DNA from: Streptomyces sp. NBC_01335
Lineage (GTDB): Bacteria > Actinomycetota > Actinomycetes > Streptomycetales > Streptomycetaceae
Length of the DNA stretch: 64,000 nucleotides
Direction: 5' to 3'
Assembly: GCF_035953295.1 (NCBI RefSeq)
Contig: NZ_CP108370.1
Location: forward strand, 4,307,001 to 4,371,000
Numbering within the stretch: the first letter of the stretch is position 1; each line of letters starts with the position of its first letter. Of the stretch, positions 52,201 through 60,023 are shown piece by piece. The position numbers and the translations under genes were made by a program. Under the pieces are notes generated by a model that saw only the letters and a program-made list of their open reading frames with translations, did no database searches and was not told the DNA's origin.

Positions 52201-53406
52201 ATGTCCGTATGGGACGACCTGGTCGGTCAGGACCGTGTGCAGGAGCAGCTCTCGGCTGCCGCCCGTGACGCCGACATCCTGGTCACCGCCACGGCCCAGG
52301 GCGAGCCCGTGCCCCCGGGCTCGAAGATGACGCACGCCTGGCTGTTCACCGGACCGCCCGGTTCCGGCCGGTCCACCGCCGCCCGTGCGTTCGCCGCCGC
52401 CCTCCAGTGCACCAGCCCCGACCGGGCCATGGGCGGGGCCCCCGGCTGCGGGTTCTGCGACGGCTGCCACACCAGCCTCATCGGCACCCACGCCGACGTC
52501 GAGGTGATCCGCACGGACCTGCTCTCCATCGGTGTGAAGGAGACCCGTGAGCTGGTGCGCCGCGCCCAGCTCTCACCGGCCGTCGGCCGGTGGCAGGTCA
52601 TCGTCCTGGAGGACGCCGACCGCCTGACCGAGGGCGCGGGGAACGTCCTGCTCAAGGCCGTGGAGGAGCCCGCCCCGCGCACGGTGTGGCTGCTCTGCGC
52701 GCCCTCGCTGGAGGACGTGCTGCCCACGATCCGCTCCCGCTGCCGTCACCTCACGCTGGGCACGCCCCCGGTCGATGCGGTGGCGGACGTCCTCATCCGC
52801 CGCGACGGCATCGACCCCGAGCGCGCGCACTCCGCGGCCCGCGCCACCCAGGGCCACATCGGCCGCGCCCGCAGGCTCGCGACGGACGAGCGGGCGCGGG
52901 CCCGCCGGGCCGCCGTGCTCAAGGTCCCGCTGCGCGTCGCGGACGTGGGCGGCTGCCTCAAGGCGGCGCAGGAGCTGATCGACACGGCCGCCGAGGACGC
53001 CAAGCAGGTCGCCGAGGAGGTCGACGTCAAGGAGACCGAGGAGATGAAGGCGGCGCTCGGCGCTGCCGCGGGCGGCCGGATGCCGCGCGGCACGGCGGGC
53101 GTGATGAAGGAGCTGGAGGACAAGCAGAAGCGACGCAAGACGCGTACCCAGCGCGACAGCCTCGACCTCGCCCTCTCCGACCTCACCGGGTTCTACCGCG
53201 ATGTGCTGGCCCTCCAGATGGGCTCGCGGATCGCCCTCGCCAACACCGACGCCCAGGACGCGCTCGACCGGATCGCCGAGTCCTCCGCGCCCGCGCAGAC
53301 CCTGCGCCGTATCGAGGCGGTGATCGCCTGCCGCCGCGCGCTCGACCGGAACGTGGCGCCGCTGCTGGCGGTGGAGGCGATGACGATGGCCCTGCGCGCG
53401 GGCTGA
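52201..53406 (+). CDS. holB: DNA polymerase III subunit delta'
   Basis: A 401-residue AAA+ clamp-loader subunit. The Walker A region reads GPPGSGRST, with Arg in place of the catalytic lysine, consistent with the non-hydrolysing delta' role. A four-cysteine zinc site spans CTSPDRAMGG to CGFCDGC. IVLEDADRLTEGAGN is sensor/Walker B-like (ADR instead of DEx). SRC in IRSRCRHL is the arginine-finger motif. The C-terminal helical domain is complete. ATG 52201 is preferred to GTG 52195 by ribosome site spacing. Confidence 0.92.
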   Translation: MSVWDDLVGQDRVQEQLSAAARDADILVTATAQGEPVPPGSKMTHAWLFTGPPGSGRSTAARAFAAALQCTSPDRAMGGAPGCGFCDGCHTSLIGTHADVEVIRTDLLSIGVKETRELVRRAQLSPAVGRWQVIVLEDADRLTEGAGNVLLKAVEEPAPRTVWLLCAPSLEDVLPTIRSRCRHLTLGTPPVDAVADVLIRRDGIDPERAHSAARATQGHIGRARRLATDERARARRAAVLKVPLRVADVGGCLKAAQELIDTAAEDAKQVAEEVDVKETEEMKAALGAAAGGRMPRGTAGVMKELEDKQKRRKTRTQRDSLDLALSDLTGFYRDVLALQMGSRIALANTDAQDALDRIAESSAPAQTLRRIEAVIACRRALDRNVAPLLAVEAMTMALRAG

Positions 53407-53570
53407 GCGCGCGGTGGCGACGGCCCTGCGCGCGGGTTGAGCGCGCAGGTCGGCGGGAGCGCTCCTCCTACCCGCGCGCTCCCTCCGCGCCCGCCTGGCT
53501 GCCCCACCTCCCATTCACCCGAATGAGGAGGAAATCAGACGACTCGTCACCGGGCGACTACGCTCCGGGC

Positions 53571-55109
53571 ATGGACTCCAGGCGCCTGCTCCAGACCCTC
53601 GCCATCGCGCTCGGCACTGCCGGCCTGCTCGTCTCCGGTTGCACGAACGGTGGTTCGACGCCCAGCGCGTCCGCCGTCGGCTCCTCGGCGACCGTGGCGG
53701 CCAAGGACCTCGCCCCGTACTACGCGCAGAGGCTGAAGTGGGGGGAGTGCGGCGTCGAAGGCTTCCAGTGCGCGACGATGAAGGCGCCGAAGAACTACGG
53801 GAAGCCGGGTGACGGGGACATCGATCTGGCCGTCTCCCGGAAGAAGGCGACCGGGCCGGGCGAGCGGATCGGCTCCCTCCTGGTGAACCCGGGCGGCCCC
53901 GGCGGCTCGGCCATCGAGTACCTCCAGGGGTACGCGGCCCTCGGCTACCCCGCACAGGTCCGCGCCCGGTACGACATGGTGGGCGTCGACCCCCGCGGAG
54001 TGGCTCGCAGCGAGCCCGTCGAATGCCTCACCGGCAAGGAGATGGACGCGTTCACCCAGGTCGACCTGACGCCGGACGACGAGGCGGAGACCGACAAGCT
54101 GAGCGCGGCCTTCCAGAAGTTCGCCAACGGCTGCGAGAAGCGCTCCGGCGAGATCCTCCCGTACGTCTCCACCGTCGACTCGGCCCGCGACATGGACATC
54201 CTGCGCGAGATCCTCGGCGACGAGAAGCTGCACTACGTGGGCGCCTCGTACGGCACCTACCTGGGCGCGACCTACGCCGACCTGTTCCCGGACCGGGTGG
54301 GACGCCTGGTCCTGGACGGTGCGCTGGACCCGTCGCTGCCCGCCGTCGACGTGAACCGCGACCAGACGGCCGGCTTCGAGGGCGCCTTCGAGTCCTTCGC
54401 GGCGGACTGCGTGAAGCAGAAGGACTGCCCGCTGGGCACGGGGAGCACGGCCGACGCGGCTGCCGAGCTGAAGCGGCTCTTCGAGGATCTGGACACCAAG
54501 CCCGTCCCGACCGGCGAGGACCGGAAGCTGGGCGAGTCCCTCGCGACCACCGGAGTGATCGCCGCCATGTACGACGAGTCCGCCTGGCCCCAGCTGCGCG
54601 AGGCCATCGCGGGCGCCCGGCACGGCGACGGCTCCGGGCTGCTCGCGCTCTCCGACAGTTACTACGAGCGCTCGCCCGACGGCTCGTACGCCAACCTCAT
54701 GTACGCCAACTACGCGGTGAACTGCCTCGACCTGCCCGCCGCCTTCTCCGACACCTCGGCCGTGGAGAAGGCCGTCCCGAGCTTCGAGAAAGCCTCCCCG
54801 GTCTTCGGCAAGAACTTCGCGTGGGCAGCCCTGAACTGCGCGTACTGGCCGGTCGACCCCACCGGCACCCCGCACGCGACCCACGCGAAGGGCGCCGACC
54901 CGATCCTCGTCGTCGGCACCACCCGCGACCCGGCCACCCCGTACAAGTGGGCCGTCTCCCTCGCCGACCAGCTCACCTCCGGCACCCTGCTCACCTACGA
55001 CGGCGACGGCCACACCGCGTACGGCCGGGGCAGCGACTGCATCGACACGGCGATCAACCGGTACCTGCTGGAGGGCACCGTTCCGAAGAAAGGCACCACG
55101 TGCAGCTGA
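53571..55109 (+). CDS. Secreted alpha/beta hydrolase (TAP-like peptidase) lipoprotein
   Basis: A 512-residue lipoprotein. Lipobox LLVSGC ends the signal peptide (Cys24). The hydrolase core has NPGGPGGS (oxyanion), DPRGVARSEPVEC, and the nucleophile elbow GASYGTYLG; a TAP-like C-terminal domain follows with GTTRDPATP (Asp) and DGDGHTAYG (His). This is the tripeptidyl-aminopeptidase-like family of Streptomyces, which digests extracellular peptides. TACGCT about 7 bp before ATG 53571 suggests a leaderless mRNA. The 22-bp terminator follows after about 75 bp. Confidence 0.9.
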   Translation: MDSRRLLQTLAIALGTAGLLVSGCTNGGSTPSASAVGSSATVAAKDLAPYYAQRLKWGECGVEGFQCATMKAPKNYGKPGDGDIDLAVSRKKATGPGERIGSLLVNPGGPGGSAIEYLQGYAALGYPAQVRARYDMVGVDPRGVARSEPVECLTGKEMDAFTQVDLTPDDEAETDKLSAAFQKFANGCEKRSGEILPYVSTVDSARDMDILREILGDEKLHYVGASYGTYLGATYADLFPDRVGRLVLDGALDPSLPAVDVNRDQTAGFEGAFESFAADCVKQKDCPLGTGSTADAAAELKRLFEDLDTKPVPTGEDRKLGESLATTGVIAAMYDESAWPQLREAIAGARHGDGSGLLALSDSYYERSPDGSYANLMYANYAVNCLDLPAAFSDTSAVEKAVPSFEKASPVFGKNFAWAALNCAYWPVDPTGTPHATHAKGADPILVVGTTRDPATPYKWAVSLADQLTSGTLLTYDGDGHTAYGRGSDCIDTAINRYLLEGTVPKKGTTCS

Positions 55110-55183
55110 GCCCTCCCTGACCCGGCCGTGACACGGCCCTGACCCGCACCCGGCCTGTCGCCTACCTGGCGCAGGCTCGTGGA

Positions 55184-55228
55184 GGCCCTCCCCGCAGGTC
55201 AGGGCCGCCCTGACCTGCGGGGAGGGCC
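55184..55228 (+). terminator. Perfect 22-bp hairpin after peptidase gene
   Basis: Arms at 55184-55205 and 55207-55228, exactly complementary with a single unpaired base between. It is the strongest hairpin in the window and insulates tRNA-Thr. Confidence 0.85.
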
Positions 55229-55311
55229 CCTGGGGCGGGTGGTACGGAGCACCCCCGGAAACTGTGTAGACTTGGCCCCGCTGCTGATCGCACCATGGTG
55301 CGGCAGGGCGT

Positions 55312-55385
55312 GCCGCCTTAGCTCAGTTGGCCAGAGCAACGCACTCGTAATGCGTAGGTCTCGGGTTCGAATCCCGAAGGCGGCT
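55312..55385 (+). tRNA. tRNA-Thr (anticodon CGT)
   Basis: Acceptor GCCGCCT pairs with AGGCGGC. Anticodon stem ACGCA/TGCGT encloses CTCGTAA with anticodon CGT, and the T arm is GGTTCGAATCC. The discriminator is T and CCA is not encoded. Accessory genes begin just beyond its 3' end. Confidence 0.95.
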
Positions 55386-55392
55386 CGGAATC

Positions 55393-55428
55393 GCCCCAGG
55401 ACTCACTCGCCGTGACCTGGGGCTTTTT
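55393..55428 (+). terminator. Terminator after tRNA-Thr
   Basis: GCCCCAGG (55393-55400) pairs with CCTGGGGC (55416-55423), followed by TTTTT. Confidence 0.85.
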
Positions 55429-55514
55429 CATGCCCTGACCTTCCTTGATCCCGCCGACCATCGGCCATCCGTCCTGCGGACAAGGCGGCGAGACACCCTT
55501 GGTACGGTGCGCCG

Positions 55515-55949
55515 ATGTCAACGATCAAGCAGTTCCAAGTGACCTTCGACTGCGCGGAACCTGCGCGCCTCGCCGCTTTCTGGTGTGAGGTACTGGGGTA
55601 CGTCGTACCGGCGGTCCCGGAGGGGTTCGCCACGTGGGAGGAGTACCACCGCTCGCTGCCGCCCGAGGAGCAGGAGACCTACTTCGCGTGCACTGATCCC
55701 TCGGGTGTGCGTCCGCGCCTGCTCTTCCAGCGAGTTCCCGAAGGCAAGGTCGTCAAGAACCGGCTGCATCTCGACGTGCGGGCCGGTATCGGGCTCGTGG
55801 GTGAGGAGCGCCTTGCCACCCTTGAGGCCGAGTGCGCACGACTGGTCGCGCTCGGTGCGGTACATGTGCGGACGATGCGTGCCGACGGCGAGAACGAGTC
55901 CTGCATAGTGATGCAGGACCCTGAGCGCAACGAGTTCTGCCTCGACTGA
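55515..55949 (+). CDS. VOC/glyoxalase-like protein
   Basis: A 144-residue single-unit VOC protein (FQVTFDCAEPARLAAFWCEVLGY, RLHLDVRAG, DPERNEFCLD). Two halves form the paired beta-alpha-beta-beta-beta modules. The expected N-terminal metal histidine is not obvious, so metal-dependent catalysis is uncertain. This CAEPARLAAFW type is common in actinomycetes with unknown substrate. It is the first gene after tRNA-Thr and is convergent with the NACHT operon. Confidence 0.85.
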   Translation: MSTIKQFQVTFDCAEPARLAAFWCEVLGYVVPAVPEGFATWEEYHRSLPPEEQETYFACTDPSGVRPRLLFQRVPEGKVVKNRLHLDVRAGIGLVGEERLATLEAECARLVALGAVHVRTMRADGENESCIVMQDPERNEFCLD

Positions 55950-56002
55950 GCCTCCTCCGGGGCTGGTGGGCGGGGAAACCGTCTCCGGTGGACCTCCTCA
56001 GA

Positions 56003-57121
56003 TCAGTCGAGGGTGATCTCGCCGACCTGTTGGCCATCTGCGGCGTCCGAGCGGTGCCTCCTGAACCGTGAGCCGAACCCGACGGCTGCGGCGACGCCTC
56101 CTGCGATCAGGACGCCGATCGACAGCATCATCGGCGCCGCGGAGCCCGAGTCGCCGGCCGTGTCGTCGACGGGGTTCGTCGTCGCGTCGTCGGCAGGGGT
56201 GTCGACGACCGGTGCCCCCTGCGCGGAGGGCGGGGCGCTGGGCGTGGGCGGGGTGGTGGCCGACGCGCTCGGTGCTCCCGGGGTTCCGGACGAGCTCGGC
56301 GTTCCCGAGGCATTCGGCGTTCCCGACGCCCCCGCAGTCGAACGACCGGAACCTCCTCCGGGGCGCGTGCCGGCGGCGGACCCGTCGGCCGTCCCGGAGC
56401 CGCTTCCAGCTCCGGCTCCGGCCGATCCGGTTCCGGTCCTGGAGGACGCGGTGGCTGTCGGCCTCACCGGCTCCGTGACGACCAGCGACTGCAGGGTCAG
56501 GTCCTGCCCCGGCGTCAGGGTGCATGATCCGTCGATCGCTCCGACCACCGCCCCGTTCGCGTTTCTGGGGACGAGGCGCATGGTGAGGTCGCCGATCGTG
56601 ACCTTCGCGTCGCCCGGTCGTCCGAAGGTCACGGAAGGCTGCGTGCCCCGCGCGGGGACCTGGAACGAACCGGATGCCGGAAGAGGGGTCCTGGGAACCG
56701 TCATGGGCAGCTTCAGGGGGATGTCGGTGTCCGGCGCGGTCACGGTGGCGGTCGCGGTCAGCGAGCCTTCGATGGTCTTCACGCCGCCGATGGCTGCCAA
56801 CTGCGCGAAGAACGCGGTCAGTTCTGCAGACCCCTTGACGGCGGAGCGCGGAGTGCCCGTGCCGGCTTCGACCGAGTTCGGAATGTCCGTCTGGACGGTC
56901 ATCGTGATGGGTGCGGTGCCGAGGTTCGTGAACGCGCAGGAGTACTGCAGCGAGCGCCGGACCGGCTCCGCGTGCGCCGGCCCGGCACCTGACGTCACCA
57001 GGACTCCGGCCGCCGCTGCGGCCGTCACGACCGCCGCGACCCTCATCGGGGCTCCGGCCGCGTGGCCGCCCGCGTCACGTGGATCGCGGGTTCCGGTTCG
57101 CTGCCTGTGTCCGGTGGTCAT
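56003..57121 (-). CDS. DUF6801-like surface protein, membrane anchored
   Basis: A 372-residue exported protein. A 25-residue extension precedes a signal peptide (about 26-51, ending AHA). Residues about 52-210 resemble the DUF6801 beta-rich domain (LQYSCAFTNLG ... VTVPRTPLPASGSF). A long Gly/Ser/Thr/Ala/Pro linker (about 220-325) leads to one membrane helix (about 328-350) and a basic RFRRHR tail. The ATG at 57121 shares four bases with the NACHT gene stop (ATGA), which argues for the long start and strict co-translation. Function unknown; it should expose its domain outside the cell. Confidence 0.75.
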   Translation of the reverse strand: MTTGHRQRTGTRDPRDAGGHAAGAPMRVAAVVTAAAAAGVLVTSGAGPAHAEPVRRSLQYSCAFTNLGTAPITMTVQTDIPNSVEAGTGTPRSAVKGSAELTAFFAQLAAIGGVKTIEGSLTATATVTAPDTDIPLKLPMTVPRTPLPASGSFQVPARGTQPSVTFGRPGDAKVTIGDLTMRLVPRNANGAVVGAIDGSCTLTPGQDLTLQSLVVTEPVRPTATASSRTGTGSAGAGAGSGSGTADGSAAGTRPGGGSGRSTAGASGTPNASGTPSSSGTPGAPSASATTPPTPSAPPSAQGAPVVDTPADDATTNPVDDTAGDSGSAAPMMLSIGVLIAGGVAAAVGFGSRFRRHRSDAADGQQVGEITLD

Positions 57122-59298
57122 GAGTGCTCACCTGCCATCGATGGTCCGGGCTGTGGGTACGTTTCGGCCAGGCGGTCCCGGAGTCGCGCGTGGCGGAACT
57201 GGTGGACCGCACCCGCCTGGCGCAGCACCCCGCGTGCGTACGCGTCGTCGAGGAAGGCCCTCACGCGCCACGGCAGCCTCCCCGTCAGGGGGAGCCAGAC
57301 GCGTACCAGAACCACCCAACGGCCCCAGGCGGTCAGCGTGCAGAGCCCGCCCCCGATCGCGAGCCCGACCGTGATCCCCTCGAGTGCCGCTCGGGGGCCG
57401 TTGAAGAGGCCGTTCAGAGCCCCGTATCCGAGCCCGACGACCATCGCGAGGGCGAACATCTCGGTGAGCACGGTCGTGCGGTTCCTGTCCAGCAGGACCG
57501 ACCAGCTGACGGTCTCCTCCGGTGGGATCGGGTCCTCCAGCCCCGCCAGGAGCGCGACGATGATCCCACCCGCCAGTCCCTCCCCCAGGCCGATCGTCAA
57601 GGAGTTCCCGAACGTGAAAACGATCAGCGTGGGGGTGGCCCCCAGGATCGCGAAGTAGACCGCCGCTCCGACCCCGAGCACGGCCCCGAAGATGAGTCCG
57701 CCGATGATTCCGGCCTGAAGTCTGGGGAGAAAGCTGTCCCTGACCTTCCTCGTCCCGCCGCGCAGCCGCAACCGCATGCGCGATGGTGTGAAGGCCCCGC
57801 CGACCTGGAGTTTCGATGTGATCACATGCATGAGGGCGAAGGCCGGCCCGACCCCCAGTGCGTTCAGGACGACGGCGACGGCGGCCGGACCGGGATCCCC
57901 GCCGAGGCCGAGTCCGAAGAGGGCCCCCGTGACGACTCCGAGCATGATTCCTGTCAGGAGCCCGGTCATCGCACCGGTCACGAGGGCGCGCGAGGTGAGA
58001 CTCATGGAAGTCCCCAGACGCCACCACTCGATGTCGTGCGTCGTGAGTTCCCTCAGATGCGTGGCCAGGTAGCCGAGCCAGTCCCGGGCGCGATCGGGGT
58101 CCCAGCGTGAGGGGCGTTCGAGGTTTCCTTTCCCGCCTTTCGCGGAGGAGGGTGAGCTGAGAGGGCGTTCGTAGGCGCTGGGGATGAAGGCATCGAGCAG
58201 GTGGTCCTCGATGGCTTGCCGGCTGTCGAACTTCCTGAGCAGATCCACCGGATCGCGGCCGGTCGCGTAGACGGTGCGGGCCAGTGTGACCATCAGCGGG
58301 GTGGTCAGCACGGCGGTGAGATCGCGGCACCTCGGGTTGCCGGGGTCCTCGTTCATCTCGCCGAAGACGTGCGCCCACTTGCTCGGAGGCGTGCTGACGG
58401 ACTCGTCCGTGAGGGACGCGCCGGCGGGGCGCAGCAGATACGTGATCGAGTCGTCCAGGGTGAGGTCGTCCAGTTCGAGCCCTACGAAGTGAACGGGCCC
58501 GGGATCGGCCACCGCTGCTTCGAGTTCGGCGCGGCGACTCGTCACCAGCAGCGACAGGTCCGACCCTCTGAGGCCTTCCAGGGCTCTGTCGCGCAGGCCG
58601 TCGGCGATCTCGTCGAACCCGTCCAGAATCACCAGGAGACGGTTGTCACCGAGTAGCCTTTCCGCCCACGCCGGTCCGTCGGAGGCGGGCCCCGCCAGAG
58701 AGGGATGGTCCCGGTCGAGACGATCGATCAGCCAGTGCCGCAGGCTGCCCTCAAGGGGATTCCATGACCCGAGGCTGAAGATCACCGGAATCCGTGCCGT
58801 GGCGGACCGGTTCTCGGGTGCCAGCAACGTACGAGCGAAATGCTGGATCAGGATGCTCTTGCCCGAGCCCGCCCGGCCCAGCACCATCAGCTTTCCGCGC
58901 TCCGCACGCTGGTAGAAGTCCACCATCCTGCGGGCCCACTCGTCCAGGTCCGGAAGAGCGGAGCCCCCTCCCGCGTCTCGGGGGCCGAAGAGGACGTCGT
59001 CGTGGCCATGAGCCAGTGTCCTGGGCGCCGGCCGGCAGTGCACGGGCAGAGGCTTGGCCTGAACCCAGATCTTCTGGTTCTCGCCCTCACGGACCAAGTG
59101 GTCGTAGAGCCGGGCCGCGAGATTCTGGGCTGCCTGGTCCCACTGACCTTGGGCTTCGGTGACATGAATGTTGATCACGTCGCCGGTGGCGATGGGCGCG
59201 TGGTTCGGTCCGTTGACGGCGACGCTTCTGGGCCCGCTGGAAAGGGTTGTGGGCGGGAGGGCGCGGTGTGGCTCCTGCGGGCCGTGCCTGTGGTTCAT
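57118..59298 (-). CDS. NACHT NTPase with multipass membrane C-terminus
   Basis: A 726-residue STAND-type protein. Residues 22-40 carry a GPRSVAV-x-G motif shared with the upstream protein. The NACHT domain has Walker A GRAGSGKS (141-148), Walker B LLVILDGFDE (221-230) and TSRR sensor-like residues. Residues about 436-680 contain roughly six to eight Gly/Ala-rich membrane helices; the C-terminus has VHQFRHARLRDRL, seen in streptomycete NACHT-membrane proteins. Bacterial NACHT proteins include antiphage sensors whose output is often membrane damage or nuclease activity. Here the membrane part could be anchor or pore. It is the middle gene of a three-gene operon. Confidence 0.85.
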   Translation of the reverse strand: MNHRHGPQEPHRALPPTTLSSGPRSVAVNGPNHAPIATGDVINIHVTEAQGQWDQAAQNLAARLYDHLVREGENQKIWVQAKPLPVHCRPAPRTLAHGHDDVLFGPRDAGGGSALPDLDEWARRMVDFYQRAERGKLMVLGRAGSGKSILIQHFARTLLAPENRSATARIPVIFSLGSWNPLEGSLRHWLIDRLDRDHPSLAGPASDGPAWAERLLGDNRLLVILDGFDEIADGLRDRALEGLRGSDLSLLVTSRRAELEAAVADPGPVHFVGLELDDLTLDDSITYLLRPAGASLTDESVSTPPSKWAHVFGEMNEDPGNPRCRDLTAVLTTPLMVTLARTVYATGRDPVDLLRKFDSRQAIEDHLLDAFIPSAYERPLSSPSSAKGGKGNLERPSRWDPDRARDWLGYLATHLRELTTHDIEWWRLGTSMSLTSRALVTGAMTGLLTGIMLGVVTGALFGLGLGGDPGPAAVAVVLNALGVGPAFALMHVITSKLQVGGAFTPSRMRLRLRGGTRKVRDSFLPRLQAGIIGGLIFGAVLGVGAAVYFAILGATPTLIVFTFGNSLTIGLGEGLAGGIIVALLAGLEDPIPPEETVSWSVLLDRNRTTVLTEMFALAMVVGLGYGALNGLFNGPRAALEGITVGLAIGGGLCTLTAWGRWVVLVRVWLPLTGRLPWRVRAFLDDAYARGVLRQAGAVHQFRHARLRDRLAETYPQPGPSMAGEHS

Positions 59299-59717
59299 CG
59301 AGGGGGAAGACCGTCGCCGGTGGAGATGGTTCCGTGGTTGTCTCCGCCGACGGCGACGCTGCGCGGGCCACTGGCGTGCGCGGCGGGGGGCTGCGGCAGA
59401 AGCGCCGAGAACTCCGCTGCGAGATCGGGGGAGTTCCTGAGCACGTCACGCAGGACGATCCTCAACTCCGCGCGTCGCAGGCTGCGCATGTCCTCGTCCT
59501 CGCCCACCTCCGCGATCCGTTGGACCGCCTCCCGGACCGCGTCCACCTCTGCCTCCGCACCCCGGCTCGTGATCCTGGTGAGGATCCGCTGCCCCAGTCG
59601 TACGGTCGCACCGGCTGTCTCGTCCTGCACTCTGCTCAGTACGCCGGCGCCGTAGGCGAGGACTGCCGCTTCGGCCGCCGGTACCACTTGGTTGAGCAGG
59701 GCATCGATCTCGGGCAC
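59295..59717 (-). CDS. Small helical NACHT-associated protein
   Basis: A 140-residue protein. Residues 1-112 are predicted all-helical (IDALLNQVVPAAEAAVLAYG, RSLRRAELRIVLRDVLRN), with no recognised family. Residues 117-135 read GPRSVAVGGDNHGTISTGD, nearly matching the NACHT protein's N-terminus. The GTG at 59717 has AAGGAG 7 bases upstream; ATG 59723 lies against the ribosome site and is less likely. Its stop overlaps the NACHT ATG by 4 bp. It is likely an adaptor or effector-associated subunit of the NACHT protein. Confidence 0.72.
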   Translation of the reverse strand: MPEIDALLNQVVPAAEAAVLAYGAGVLSRVQDETAGATVRLGQRILTRITSRGAEAEVDAVREAVQRIAEVGEDEDMRSLRRAELRIVLRDVLRNSPDLAAEFSALLPQPPAAHASGPRSVAVGGDNHGTISTGDGLPPR

Positions 59718-60023
59718 GGACATTCTCCTTGCTGGGCAATGGAGTTGGGGCTTCATGCTAGTCATGTGCGGGTCCGTGTTCAGCGGTTCGCCGGATGGCC
59801 CGGGCGCTCCCGAAATCTTCACGCCGGGTGTGGGCGGGGCCGAACCCGCAGGCCCTCCGCCGGGGGCTTCCCGCAAGTTCTGAGGCGCCTCGCCTTGCCC
59901 CTCGCCTCGCCTTGCCTCCTCGCCTCGGCCGGAACGGCCGTCAGGTGCGGGGCACCTCCGGCCGCCTCGGCCGCCCCGGTCGTCCCGCAACCCCTGGCCC
60001 CGGCGGTGCGAGGCGGCCCCGGC
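59718..60023. other. Gap between NACHT operon and LAL regulator
   Basis: About 306 bp carrying the promoter of the NACHT operon and the 3' end of the regulator gene. Low-complexity GCCTCGCC/TTGCC repeats run 59885-59930. A long-range inverted pair (GGCCGCCTCG near 59960 with CGAGGCGGCC near 60011) could terminate the regulator transcript. No gene is seen. Confidence 0.5.

Noticed and set aside
55312..59717. Direct repeat of the tRNA-Thr 3' end marking an island
   Set aside because: I looked for a second copy of the T-arm/acceptor sequence to the right and saw none in this window, so an integrated island is not demonstrated.
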